DNA from: Mycolicibacterium bacteremicum
GTDB taxonomy: Bacteria > Actinomycetota > Actinomycetes > Mycobacteriales > Mycobacteriaceae
DNA: 64,000 nt
NCBI RefSeq assembly: GCF_002086115.1
Contig: NZ_MVHJ01000005.1
Coordinates: 225,532-289,531, forward strand
Reading direction: 5' to 3'
In this document: piece by piece, positions 50,906 to 60,481 of the stretch
Layout of the letters: every line of letters starts with the position of its first letter
How positions within the stretch are numbered: the first letter of the stretch is position 1
Notes under the pieces: generated by a model
Databases searched by the model: none
The model's input: the letters and a program-made list of their open reading frames with translations, nothing else
What the model was told of the DNA's origin: nothing
Translations under genes and position numbers: made by a program

Positions 50906-52657
50906 TTAGCCGCCCGAAGATGGGGCAAGCGTGACCGTATTTATCGCGGCCATTGCCTCACTGATGTTGCGGCGCAACTGAGCCGACGGATGCTCCAACG
51001 GCTTCCCATCACCCATCTGCACCGTCAACTCACGAGTCGTCCGATTCACCTTCCCGGACACCAACTCGATGTAATCCGTGTACAACTTCGTCCGAGACGC
51101 ATACACCAACGTCATCAACGCACCCGGGAAAATATCCCGCCCCAACTTGTAGGGGCCGTTCTGCCCGCGGAACGTCGCGATCGCCGTCGTATAACCCCGC
51201 GAATTCCACAGCACCGCGATGAACTGGAACAACGCCTCAATGTTGTACGGCGCCGAATTCGTCGCCGTGAACACCTCGATCGCGGGGTGGTACGGGCCGA
51301 CACTGTCCCGCCGGCCGTAATGTTGAATCAGCTGGAACGCCAGGAACGAATCGTTGAGGAAGCCGTCCAGAATATTGGAGGGGACCCCGGTGAAGCCGAT
51401 GACGATCATGACCGCGTCGATGATGTACTTGAAGAACGCATTGATTAAGTCGTTCAACCACTTCGGGGACTTGCCGCCGATGATGTGCTGCCACCCCAAC
51501 GGTGTGTTGTGGACGATCTCGCACGACATCAGTGGGGAGCGTTCCCGCACCACCTGGCCGTCTTCGGTGATCACATTGTCCGGGGTCACCAACACCGCGT
51601 ACGGCATCACAAAGTCGAGACCTAGACGGGGTGCGATGTACAAGCCTTCGGGGGCGTACTTCCCGTCCGGATTCAACAGGGGTTTTAGGGTGTCGCCGAG
51701 GATCGACCCCAACGCATCCACCGTGCCCCGGATCGCCGAATCCAGAATCGTTTTAGTCGGTCCTTCGATCTGGGAGCGGTCCTTCACCGTCATCACATAC
51801 GTGGGAACTTCAAGGTGCGCCCATTTGTCGGGTTGAGGGTCACCGGGCCGCCACAAATGCACGCGGACGTCGACTCCGTAGGCGGGGGTGATCTCCTGGA
51901 TCATCTGCCCCACCGTCGTCATCCGCACGGTCTTCACATACGGCGGCGAAGAATCCCGCAGGATGCCGGTACGCACCACATAAAGTGGGGTTTTCAGGAT
52001 GGTGGAGGGTTTACCGTCCCGCTTCAACCCCTGCAACACAGTCCCGAACCAAGCTCTTACGTCAGGGTTGAGTGAGAGGGCGTTGTTGACGAACTCCCAC
52101 ATCCCCGACTGGATCCGAAGTGCTTGTTCCGCTGCGGCTGCTTCGATCGCAGTACACAACGGGGCTGCATACACCGCGTGGGAAAATGGCTGGGCCTGGA
52201 TCGGCAGAAACCACGACGGCCAAATCACCAAATAGTTCAGGATGTCGTAGATGCCAACGAGTTCAAGGACATGCGTCCAAACCCCTTTGTCGTCCAGCTT
52301 CTCCCGGTGCCGTTTCACATAGAACGCTTCGGAGATGCCCTCGGTTTCGAGGATCACCCCCACCATCGTCTGCTCACACGTGCGGAACATCGGCACCAAA
52401 TGGTGATCCGACTTCACCGTCAACGTGGCTTGGGGGGGCATGTTTCGGGGGATGGTGTACGACACTTCGATGAAGTCATTCACCCTGTCGACTTCGCGCC
52501 ACAGTTTGTCGCACACCGTCAACGTGATCCCGGTGTCATCCGACGTGAATGACTGGGCGAGGATTTCGGCGGCCTCGGCTTCCCGGTAGCGGTTGCCGGT
52601 GTCGAGTTCCCGAGACCACCGTTCTAGTTCGGTGTCGGTGAGTTTCATTTCGGGCAT
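50906..52657 (-). CDS. Minor tail protein, Tal/Gp37-like baseplate protein
   Basis: 583 residues. It follows the Dit-like gene, the usual place of the tail-associated lysin/hub protein. Early sequence VNDFIEVSYTIPRNMPPQAT, TCEQTMVGVILETE and the central HNTPLGWQHIIGGKSPKW are typical of the Siphovirus Gp37-like family of actinophages. It should form the central hub of the tail tip. A hydrophobic stretch (YIIDAVMIVIGFTGVP) might interact with the host membrane (inference). An internal ATG at 52648 is an alternative start. Confidence 0.83.
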   Translation of the reverse strand: MPEMKLTDTELERWSRELDTGNRYREAEAAEILAQSFTSDDTGITLTVCDKLWREVDRVNDFIEVSYTIPRNMPPQATLTVKSDHHLVPMFRTCEQTMVGVILETEGISEAFYVKRHREKLDDKGVWTHVLELVGIYDILNYLVIWPSWFLPIQAQPFSHAVYAAPLCTAIEAAAAEQALRIQSGMWEFVNNALSLNPDVRAWFGTVLQGLKRDGKPSTILKTPLYVVRTGILRDSSPPYVKTVRMTTVGQMIQEITPAYGVDVRVHLWRPGDPQPDKWAHLEVPTYVMTVKDRSQIEGPTKTILDSAIRGTVDALGSILGDTLKPLLNPDGKYAPEGLYIAPRLGLDFVMPYAVLVTPDNVITEDGQVVRERSPLMSCEIVHNTPLGWQHIIGGKSPKWLNDLINAFFKYIIDAVMIVIGFTGVPSNILDGFLNDSFLAFQLIQHYGRRDSVGPYHPAIEVFTATNSAPYNIEALFQFIAVLWNSRGYTTAIATFRGQNGPYKLGRDIFPGALMTLVYASRTKLYTDYIELVSGKVNRTTRELTVQMGDGKPLEHPSAQLRRNISEAMAAINTVTLAPSSGG

Positions 52658-52703
52658 CCCGAACTGGCCGCTTCACACAGGTGAGCGGCCCGAATGACGG
52701 TGG

Positions 52704-54428
52704 TCATTGGGGGTAGCGCCGCCTCGGTGTGCCAGCCACGATCACCCGCGAATCCGCGTTCCCACCCGTGATCTTCACCGACACGAAATGCTGCTCAGCG
52801 CGACGCCCCGGAGACTTAGGAGGAACCGGATGGGTGAACCACCCATCAATCAACCTATGCATATTGCCTTGAGGTGGGGTGACCCCGAACTCGGAAGCAT
52901 TCGCCGCCAAAGTAGGGCCAATGTTCTTGATCGGCGCATACGATTCCAGCTCCGCCAACACCTTCCGGTACTCCAACAGCTCATTCGCCGTCGGGGGGAC
53001 CTTCGTCAGATCCACGATCCGCCGCTTCTGCCCATCGCTACGTAACTGGACTTTCTGGTTTGGCAACAGGGGTCCGATCTTCACGGTCTGCGAAGACCCC
53101 GGACCCGCACCGATCTCGAACGTTCCCGGACCGGTGATCGTGTACCGGTCCCACATGTCCTGATCGCCCACATTGACGCGCACCAGTTTCCCGACGGGGG
53201 CGGCGTTGGTGAGGTCGCCGGCCGACACTTCCCGAATAGCGGCGGGGGTGCCTTGGGTGATGAACGCACCCGCAGCCTGACCACCAGTCCCAACCCCACG
53301 GAACCCCGCACCGATAGCGGAAACCCCTGCGGTGTCTTTGGCGGTGAAGATCGTGCCGCCGCCTTTGCGGACGCGGAAGATGCGGGGGTTGAAGTTGCCG
53401 TCCTTGTCCAGGCCGCCGCATTCGAGCCGGTACCGTTCCCCCGGCAAAGCAGGAGCTAGGTTGGTGGCGTAGCCCTGGGCGATGGTGGTTTTCTTGAAGT
53501 TGTTGAACGCCGCAACCTCAATCCACGGACCCGTAATCCGAGCCCTCACACCAGTGCCGTTCCACTCCCCTGATGCCGTTCTGCCTTGGCGTCCCCAGAT
53601 GTCGTTGGAGGCGCCCCACTCCTGCCAGGAGTCGAACACAATCGAAATGACCTGATTGTCCGTCGCAGTCTGGAAATCCCTGTAGGGTCCGGCGACGAAC
53701 TGGCGCGGCTCCGTGAAAAACGTCCGCGTCGGATCATCACGCCACCGCATAGCACCACGAGACGCATACGGGAAACCCCCGCCCGGACCCGTGAAATACA
53801 GCGGCCACAACTGACCCAGGTTCTTATCCTCAACCGTGTCAACGGCGAAGGTGTCCTTCATCGAATCAAACGGCAGACGGAACTCATCGATATGGTCGAA
53901 CGTCCGCCAAAACCCACCATCCACCCGCAAATGCAGATCAAATGACGTGGAATGCTTCTGCCCACCAACGTCGTACCCTGCGGCCGGCGGACGCAAATGC
54001 CGCACATCGCCCCACCAGCAGCCGAGTTCCTGTGTGAACCATGACAATTCGGACGTCTTCTTCTTGTCCAACGACCCCAGAAGCGCCCGCGTTAGTTCCC
54101 GAAGGTGCGCGCCGTCGCGGGCGAACAACCGCACCGGGAGCGTGATCTCCATAGCGTCATTGACGGCGTCGAGGTTGGTGACACCGTCCTCGTTGGCGCC
54201 CTGCTGATCAATAAACTTCCACGTCGCGATCAAACCCTTGGGTGGGGCGTTGAGCACCACGCACTCCGGGGCCGAATGCCTGTCAGCGATCGCCCCGCCA
54301 CCCAGAATTTCAAAGACAACGGACCCGTCGGGGGACTTCAGCCGAACCCGCGGATGAATACCCTTGATGAAGTAGTAGGCGCCCTGCGGGGTCACCGAGT
54401 TACGCGGGTAGCGCACGATGTCAGCCAC
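52704..54428 (-). CDS. Minor tail protein, distal-tail (Dit)-like
   Basis: 574 residues directly after the tape measure gene (TAGTG overlap). MADIVRYPRNSVTPQGAYYF, then RLFARDGAHLRELTRALLGS and GYDVGGQKHSTSFDLHLRVDGGFWRTF, are typical of actinophage Dit-like proteins with an inserted carbohydrate-binding-like domain. It would join the tail tube to the baseplate hub. Confidence 0.83.
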   Translation of the reverse strand: MADIVRYPRNSVTPQGAYYFIKGIHPRVRLKSPDGSVVFEILGGGAIADRHSAPECVVLNAPPKGLIATWKFIDQQGANEDGVTNLDAVNDAMEITLPVRLFARDGAHLRELTRALLGSLDKKKTSELSWFTQELGCWWGDVRHLRPPAAGYDVGGQKHSTSFDLHLRVDGGFWRTFDHIDEFRLPFDSMKDTFAVDTVEDKNLGQLWPLYFTGPGGGFPYASRGAMRWRDDPTRTFFTEPRQFVAGPYRDFQTATDNQVISIVFDSWQEWGASNDIWGRQGRTASGEWNGTGVRARITGPWIEVAAFNNFKKTTIAQGYATNLAPALPGERYRLECGGLDKDGNFNPRIFRVRKGGGTIFTAKDTAGVSAIGAGFRGVGTGGQAAGAFITQGTPAAIREVSAGDLTNAAPVGKLVRVNVGDQDMWDRYTITGPGTFEIGAGPGSSQTVKIGPLLPNQKVQLRSDGQKRRIVDLTKVPPTANELLEYRKVLAELESYAPIKNIGPTLAANASEFGVTPPQGNMHRLIDGWFTHPVPPKSPGRRAEQHFVSVKITGGNADSRVIVAGTPRRRYPQ

Positions 54429-57400
54429 TACTGCCTACCCACGGGGGCCTGCATCGCGGACAGATGCTCAGCGACCACACCGCCGGTCTGGTCTTCGGTC
54501 TGCTTGTTGTTGGTGACGTTGACCGTCTGGTTGGTGACGTTCCCGCCCTGGCCGTTCGGCTGGCCCTGACCGTTGCCCGGGGGTTGCACGGCCTTGCCCG
54601 CGACGTTGGGTAGTGCAGCGGCAGCGCCGGCCAACCCGCCGAGCCCCTTGCCGAGCCACGACGCACCTAGCGTGCCTTTGGGGTTGTCGCCGATCTGACC
54701 GAACGTCTCCAGCAGACCAGAACCGAGGATGCCTGCGTTCTGCGCGGCGTAGCCGACTGTCCTATTGGCGAGCTGGATGCCAATCTTCGCGGCAGCACCA
54801 GCACCCGGCATGAGAAGGTCTGCTGCACCGGCTGCTGCGAGAGCACCATCCAATGCGAGGCCGCCAACCAGGTTGCCACTGCTACCTCCCTGCGATGGGT
54901 ATGCCACTCCCCCACCGACGCCGGGGCCTTGCGGTCCACCGAACTGGGCAGCTTGGGGAGCACCCGCACCAGGCAACATCGATCCACTGGTCGGAACCCC
55001 ACTCGGCAGAGGACCCTGCCACCCCGGGCCGGCGGCCGGCGGTGCCGCATACTGACCGACCGGAACAGCCGGCGTAGGCACACCGCCCCCGGCATAAGGA
55101 CTGGTAGTCGGTGAAGTCAACGCATGGATGTGGTTCATGTGGTTCTCGTTTGCGCTGCCCCGGTCCTCCATGAGGGAGGGGACACCGCCGGCCGGCTGGT
55201 ACTGCTGACGCCAGATCGTGGAGTCGATACCCAACGCATCCGCGTTCTGTTGAAGGAACTGGTTGATCTGGTCGCCGTATGCCTTGCCCTGCGGGGTGTC
55301 CCAGTTCGGGATCATGATGTCCAGCGCTCGGCCCGACGGATGATCCGGATAGGGGTCGCTGGCCCTGTAGCCGCCGATGTCAGTGATGCCCGGGAACATC
55401 GCAGGGATGATGTCGTTGAGCATCGCCGCGTTGGGCTTCAAGTTGGCGTCACTGAACCCTGATTGTGGGACAGCCGTAGTCGGCATCCCTGGCACAAACT
55501 GTTGCCCGGGTGCGCCATATCCGCCGCTAGTTTGCGCTGCGGCTGCAAGGGTAGCCGGGGTGTATTGAGACCCGAAGACGCCGTTGGCGGCCATGATTCC
55601 CATCAGCCCGGAGCCCTCGTATGGGTTAGCTTTCTCCACCATCCCCAACGCCGCTAGGAACGGGGCCGTCAACGCGTTACCGAGCGCCTTCACCGCGTTC
55701 TCGATAACCCCGCCCAACCCCTTGGACAGGCCGAAGTCAGCGTCCAACGAGTTACCCAACTCGCTCATATCGTTCGACAGGGAGGTGAGCTGCTTGTTGG
55801 CTTTCTCCGTTGCGGAGATACGCGAATCCGTCAACGCCTGCTCAGCCTGCATCTGATCCTGCTCAGCCTTAGCAACATCGTTGCGGGCCTTCTGGATCAC
55901 CGACGCATCCACTGCGTTGGTCTGCATCAACTGGTTGAGGCGTGCTTCCTTCTCCGCAACCGCATGCCGGGTTTCATCCAAACGGATCTGCGCGTTCGCT
56001 ACAGCGGTCGGCAGGCCGGCGGTGTTGGTGTACTGCAACGGAAGCGACGGAGCCTCCGGAAGGGTGGTGGCGGCCTTCTCGGCTTCCTTCTGCGCTTCCG
56101 CCTGAGCATCCGTCAGGATCGGTGTACGCGCACCCGGGACCGGGGCGTCCGGAGCCGGTGCAGCAGGGATCGGAGTGTTCCCCGAAGGCATCAACAAGTC
56201 GCCCAGGCTGTTCGGGCTGCTCGCCGCACCGCCACCACCCGTGATAGCGCCCGGAAGACCACCAGGGGTGACAGGAACAGCTGGGGCCGACGGCACATTG
56301 TTCGGATTACTCGGGGCGGACGCTTGAATACCCGGACGGCCGTTGAACGCCTCCGTGATCAGGTTCGGAATGTCCTTGATCAACGGAAGGCTGGAGAACC
56401 AGTCCGCGATGTCGGTCTTCAGGTCGGAGAAGTACTGGCCGACGGCGCGGGTCGCGGTCTCCCACTCGGAGGCGAAGTTCCCTGCGGCGGTCTTCGTCGC
56501 ATTGTCAGAAACACCCTGAAGATTGGTGAACTCCGCGCCCACCGACGACAAGTCGAACTGGTTGATCGCATCACCCATGTCCTCAAACTGGGTTCCGAAC
56601 AACCGCTGCCAAATCAGCGCTTGCTGCATCGGGTCATCAACACTTTGGATCGCGGTGAGCACCGACCCCAAAGCGACCTGCGCCGACTGCCCTCCCGCGG
56701 CGAAGCGGCGGCCCATCTCGTCAGCGTTGAACCCGAGAGCCTCGAACCCTTCACGGGTGGACTTCGACCCATCCACCGCCCGGATCGAGAACTCCTTGAG
56801 GGAGTCTGCGACCTTATCGGTGTCGCGGGCGCCGCCCTGCATACCCTGTTGCAGCAGCGTCAACACCTGACCCGCATCCAACCCAAGCTTGCGGAACTGC
56901 GTCGAATACTCGTTGATGGTGTCCAGCCAGTCGCCGGAGACGTTCAAGCCTTGCTGGAAGCCTGCGGTGATGATGTCCGCAGCGCCAGAGACGCTTTCGG
57001 CCATACCGGTGCGCATCAGGGTGGCGATCGACCGCGACAATTCCTGCGTTGTCGCACCGGTCACACCGGCCATGCCCTGCAACTGTTGGATGACGGTCTG
57101 AACTTCACCTTCAGTAGCGGTGGTGTCGATCAGGCCGGACTGCAACGCCGTCTGCGCAGCACCAAGATTGTCCGCCACCGAAGCGCCGAAGTTGTTGGCG
57201 AACGCAGATCCAGCCGCAGCCGCGTACTGCGCCATCGACGACTCACTGAGCCCCATCGCCGCCTGGAACTGGTCCTGCAACTGGATTGTTGCCATACCGT
57301 CTGCGACTGCCTGCCCCAACTGGCGACCGGCGATCACGCCGATGGTGGCGACCCCAGCAAGCGCCAACCCGATAGGACCACCGGCCGCGCCCAACCGCAG

Positions 57401-57907
57401 TAGCGCACTGGATCCGGCGAAACCTCCGGCGAATTCCTCCGCCATATCCGAACCGGATGCACCCGCACCCCCAACACCGCTGCGCAGACCGTCCAGGAAG
57501 CCCTGGCCGCCGCGCGCACCAGCACCTTGCGATGCCTGCTCGTAGTCTTTCAGTGCATTCGTGGCGTCACGGATAGCGCGCGTTTCTGCCCGCCGCGCCG
57601 CCTCTAAACGCTCCGCCTGCGAAACGATCTGGGAGTCACGCGCCCCCCGGTCCCGAAGGTCCTTGAGTTTGGCTTCCTCAGCGCGGAGCTTGCCCGCCGC
57701 GTCGGAAGCCTTGTCGTAGGCGTCTTTGGCCTTGTCGCCGATCTTCTGCATTTCGGCGTCCACCGATTGCGCGGTGGCACCGAACTGCTTCGAAAACTGC
57801 CGCCCTGCGTCCTTGCCGGCGTCGGCGAAGATCCGTTCAACCCGGGAGGAGACTGCGGTGGCGGACCGGTCGTCAAGTGCTGCTTCAAACGGAATCTTGA
57901 CGGCCAC
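54428..57907 (-). CDS. Tape measure protein with embedded M15/ARB-07466-like peptidase motif
   Basis: 1159 residues; the GTG at 57907 follows AGGAGGTGG. The N-terminal half has coiled coils (SQAERLEAARRAETRAIRDAT) and the tape-measure core (about 170-450, with GGPIGLALAGVATIGVIAG and repeated helical motifs). Near residues 835-930 lies DPYPDHPSGRALDIM followed later by NHMNHIHAL, the His/Asp pattern of metallopeptidases of the M15/LAS group, so the tail may cut cell wall on entry. A Gly/Pro/Gln-rich region follows. Length sets the tail at roughly 170 nm (usual 1.5 A per residue). Confidence 0.93.
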   Translation of the reverse strand: MAVKIPFEAALDDRSATAVSSRVERIFADAGKDAGRQFSKQFGATAQSVDAEMQKIGDKAKDAYDKASDAAGKLRAEEAKLKDLRDRGARDSQIVSQAERLEAARRAETRAIRDATNALKDYEQASQGAGARGGQGFLDGLRSGVGGAGASGSDMAEEFAGGFAGSSALLRLGAAGGPIGLALAGVATIGVIAGRQLGQAVADGMATIQLQDQFQAAMGLSESSMAQYAAAAGSAFANNFGASVADNLGAAQTALQSGLIDTTATEGEVQTVIQQLQGMAGVTGATTQELSRSIATLMRTGMAESVSGAADIITAGFQQGLNVSGDWLDTINEYSTQFRKLGLDAGQVLTLLQQGMQGGARDTDKVADSLKEFSIRAVDGSKSTREGFEALGFNADEMGRRFAAGGQSAQVALGSVLTAIQSVDDPMQQALIWQRLFGTQFEDMGDAINQFDLSSVGAEFTNLQGVSDNATKTAAGNFASEWETATRAVGQYFSDLKTDIADWFSSLPLIKDIPNLITEAFNGRPGIQASAPSNPNNVPSAPAVPVTPGGLPGAITGGGGAASSPNSLGDLLMPSGNTPIPAAPAPDAPVPGARTPILTDAQAEAQKEAEKAATTLPEAPSLPLQYTNTAGLPTAVANAQIRLDETRHAVAEKEARLNQLMQTNAVDASVIQKARNDVAKAEQDQMQAEQALTDSRISATEKANKQLTSLSNDMSELGNSLDADFGLSKGLGGVIENAVKALGNALTAPFLAALGMVEKANPYEGSGLMGIMAANGVFGSQYTPATLAAAAQTSGGYGAPGQQFVPGMPTTAVPQSGFSDANLKPNAAMLNDIIPAMFPGITDIGGYRASDPYPDHPSGRALDIMIPNWDTPQGKAYGDQINQFLQQNADALGIDSTIWRQQYQPAGGVPSLMEDRGSANENHMNHIHALTSPTTSPYAGGGVPTPAVPVGQYAAPPAAGPGWQGPLPSGVPTSGSMLPGAGAPQAAQFGGPQGPGVGGGVAYPSQGGSSGNLVGGLALDGALAAAGAADLLMPGAGAAAKIGIQLANRTVGYAAQNAGILGSGLLETFGQIGDNPKGTLGASWLGKGLGGLAGAAAALPNVAGKAVQPPGNGQGQPNGQGGNVTNQTVNVTNNKQTEDQTGGVVAEHLSAMQAPVGRQ

Positions 57908-57917
57908 AATCCACCTC

Positions 57918-58806
57918 CTATTCCCCTACCAGGCTGTTGATCAGATCCGATGCGGACTGCTCGTCCTCTTCGGTTTCGTTCAGACGTTCAATGCGCTCCG
58001 CCGGGGACAGATACACCGTCGGGATGTACTCGTTCGGGCCACCCACATACTTGGCTGCCCGGTTGAGAGCGGTCTCCTCGTGAAGCTTGGCGACCATGAT
58101 TTCCAGTTCAGTCCAGTTGCCGTCCCGCCCAAACGGCGGAGCCGCATGAGTCTTGAAAGCAGAGCTATTCGGAAGGTAATGAACAAGATTCAGCAACAGC
58201 CGGCTCGACAACACCAAACAGCCGTGAGAGTCGGTGGTGCCTCGGTGCCAATCCCGAATCTCTACGTTGCGGAACTTGAGGTCCGCTTCAATCTCATCCG
58301 GATACCGGCACCACAGTGCGATGGCTTCATGAACTTTTCGAGTCTCGCTGAAGACGCTCCTGCAGCTGCCGCTGCATCATCTGCCACGCCGTGTTGATCT
58401 GCCCCGGAACACCACCCGCTGCGAGGAACTTGGCATACACCTCAGGCTTGGTCCGATCCTCCAAATACTGGAGGTAATCGGTGTCAGATCCCATCAACGC
58501 GACACACAACAGTTCCTCATCGTTGATGAGTTTCCCGTTGTAGCGCAGCGGATAAATCTGGATCTGTTCCTCTTCCCCCGTGATCGGGTTCTTGCGGGGC
58601 TTCGTGTCCAAATCCTCGGACATGAACCGCAAATGCTCGAAGTAGCGGTCCTTCATGTCCGGCGGGAACAACGCCGGATTGGGGAGCTTCCAGGTGTCGC
58701 CGTCACCGAGGTCGTAGGTGATGCTGGCCATGAACCCGAGGTATTCGGTGGCCTGGTCGGCGGCCTGTTCGGGTTTGACGGGGTGGCGGTCGTGTTCTTC
58801 AGACAT
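57918..58806 (-). CDS. Long tail assembly chaperone made by programmed frameshift
   Basis: The second chaperone has no start of its own. Its frame is open from the end of the first chaperone gene to the stop at 57918 and reads VHEAIALWCRYPDEIEADLK and DWHRG, typical for the T part of G-T chaperones. To join, the ribosome must move +1 (or -2) at TCG-AAA-AGT, where the Lys tRNA on AAA can re-pair with the +1 AAA (run of four A, 58335-58338). The fused product would be about 295 residues. It wraps the tape measure protein during tail assembly. Confidence 0.82.
58327..58806 (-). CDS. Short tail assembly chaperone (G type)
   Basis: 159 residues ending in QERLQRDSKSS. MSEEHDRHPVKPEQAADQAT, then TWKLPNPALFPPDMKDRYFE and LRYNGKLINDEELLCVALMG, fit the first chaperone of actinophages, coded between the major tail and tape measure genes. 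The last codons contain the slip site that yields the longer fused form. Confidence 0.88.
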   Translation of the reverse strand: MSEEHDRHPVKPEQAADQATEYLGFMASITYDLGDGDTWKLPNPALFPPDMKDRYFEHLRFMSEDLDTKPRKNPITGEEEQIQIYPLRYNGKLINDEELLCVALMGSDTDYLQYLEDRTKPEVYAKFLAAGGVPGQINTAWQMMQRQLQERLQRDSKSS

Positions 58807-58854
58807 GATGGGCTGAGTTTTCCTTCCAATTGGGCTGATGGGCTGATGTGGTGG

Positions 58855-58895
58855 CTCGCCGGGGGAAGGCTCAGCCCGAACCCTCCCCCGGCGAG
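58855..58895 (-). terminator. 12-bp hairpin after the major tail gene
   Basis: CTCGCCGGGGGA (58855-58866) pairs perfectly with TCCCCCGGCGAG (58884-58895), 5 nt after the major tail protein stop on the minus strand. There is no U-tract. Such a stem could lower expression of downstream tail genes relative to the abundant tail tube protein. The sequence GGGCTGATGGGCTGATG lies between it and the next start. Confidence 0.65.
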
Positions 58896-58900
58896 GTCTA

Positions 58901-59977
58901 CTACTCGGTGACCGGGGCGACCGAGAAGGTGCCCGGGGTTCCCAGGCTGGCGCCGGAACCGCTGAGCGGCTTCGAGATCGACGGCACCGTCACGGTGTAG
59001 GGGCCGCCGGCAGAACCGGTAACATCCCAATCCGCGGAGGTGTAGCCGTCGTCGAGGGCGACCAGCGCGGTCTTCACCGCAGACGCAGTGGCGTTGTAGG
59101 CGATACCGGAGGTGGTCAGGCCGCCGTAGGTGAGGGTGAACGTACCCGAAGACTGCACACCCAGGGTGGCGGTATAGCCGGACACCGGGGAACCCAGCAG
59201 CGCCGCGTAGCCTTCGCCGCCGATCCACTCCGCCTTGATGATCGGCTGATACTCGCCGTCCTGCACACCCATGAAGTGACCCGACGGCAGCGGCTTCATC
59301 GTCAGCTCCGCAGCCTCGGCGTCCTTCTTGCCCATCTTGGCGTCGCCGACCTTGTTGACCTTCACCAGGTCGAACGCCTTGACGGTCTGAATCTTCCCAC
59401 CCGGCTTGTTGAACTCGCGGATCAACAGAACTTGGTAGTTGATCGGGGTGTAGTCCAGCGGGCGAACGTACACGGTGCCGGCCTGGCCGGGGTATTCAAC
59501 GAGGTTGTCGCCGTTCGCCGCCGCCAACGGCAGACCGTTACGGACACGCCGCAGCACCGGCTTCAGCGTCTCCACCGGGGTCAGGGTGAACGGTTCGTCT
59601 TCCTTGGTGCGGTCGGAGTCGAACGGGAAGTTCGTCTGCTCCACCATGTAGTCGTCGTCGTCGAAGTCCGACTTGACGGTGGGGCCGTCACCTTCCTTGA
59701 ACGCACCGAGAAGGTGGAAGCCTTCGTTGGGGTCGGGGTTTTCCACCCAGAACCCGTTGATCTTTTTGAACGCGAACAGGTCGTCGCGCAGCTTGCCGTC
59801 CTGAGCGAACGGAGACCAGAACGGTGTCCCGTTTGCGTTGTGCGGGGACAGGTTCGACTCGGCGCCGCGGGCCTGACGGATCAGGACGGCGATCTTGCCG
59901 CCACGCTCCAGGAACGTGTTGTCGATGTCGTTGAAGCCGCCGGCCTTCCATGTGGTGCCGGTTGCGGGGATTGCCAT
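58901..59977 (-). CDS. Major tail tube protein with C-terminal surface domain
   Basis: 358 residues. The ATG follows GGAAAGGATG. The core (residues 1-255; NTFLERGGKIAVLIRQARG, GYAALLGSPVSGYTATLG) is the tail tube fold. From about 260 there is an added domain with SSGTFTLTYGGLTTSGIAYN and ASAVKTALVALDDG, a form seen as surface decoration on phage tails. It is the most abundant tail protein, followed by a hairpin. Confidence 0.87.
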   Translation of the reverse strand: MAIPATGTTWKAGGFNDIDNTFLERGGKIAVLIRQARGAESNLSPHNANGTPFWSPFAQDGKLRDDLFAFKKINGFWVENPDPNEGFHLLGAFKEGDGPTVKSDFDDDDYMVEQTNFPFDSDRTKEDEPFTLTPVETLKPVLRRVRNGLPLAAANGDNLVEYPGQAGTVYVRPLDYTPINYQVLLIREFNKPGGKIQTVKAFDLVKVNKVGDAKMGKKDAEAAELTMKPLPSGHFMGVQDGEYQPIIKAEWIGGEGYAALLGSPVSGYTATLGVQSSGTFTLTYGGLTTSGIAYNATASAVKTALVALDDGYTSADWDVTGSAGGPYTVTVPSISKPLSGSGASLGTPGTFSVAPVTE

Positions 59978-60046
59978 AGTGGCATCCTTTCCATGGTGAA
60001 TGAACCGAACGGCGTCCGGCGGGTGGGGTTTGGGCTGATGACGCAG

Positions 60047-60481
60047 CTAGGGTGCTGCGACGAATGAGGTACCGAGTCGGTACCGGGACACGTAGCGGAC
60101 GATCTTCTCGTCGGCGTACGGCATACGAGTGGGTTTCATCGTGGTCGTCAGATAGTCGGCACCTACGGTGGTGCCGTCCGATACTTCGATGGCGGGTAAG
60201 TCGTGGGCGAGCAGCAGCATCCGCCGATGCCCCTCACGGGCAGTCAGTTTGGAACGCTGCGCGGCTTCCATTCCGTCGCGGGCACGGTCAAACCAATCGA
60301 CCTGGATCGCATCCTCCGCCGTACCCGTATCGACGTCGTCGTCACCGGAAATCTGCTGCACCACAGCGAACGGCAACACATCATCGGTTTCCCGCTCCGT
60401 AGCAGACCGCAGCAGCGGGGCGAGCCAATGCACAACGAAATCTTCTGAGTCGGGGGCTTCCCGGTCATGAAGATCCGTCAT
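60047..60481 (-). CDS. Tail terminator protein
   Basis: 144 residues (DSEDFVVHWLAPLLRSATER; DWFDRARDGMEAAQRSKLTA), directly upstream of the major tail gene, which is the standard position for the protein that caps the tail tube. It overlaps the previous gene by 17 nt. Assignment rests on position and general sequence style. Confidence 0.75.
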   Translation of the reverse strand: MTDLHDREAPDSEDFVVHWLAPLLRSATERETDDVLPFAVVQQISGDDDVDTGTAEDAIQVDWFDRARDGMEAAQRSKLTAREGHRRMLLLAHDLPAIEVSDGTTVGADYLTTTMKPTRMPYADEKIVRYVSRYRLGTSFVAAP

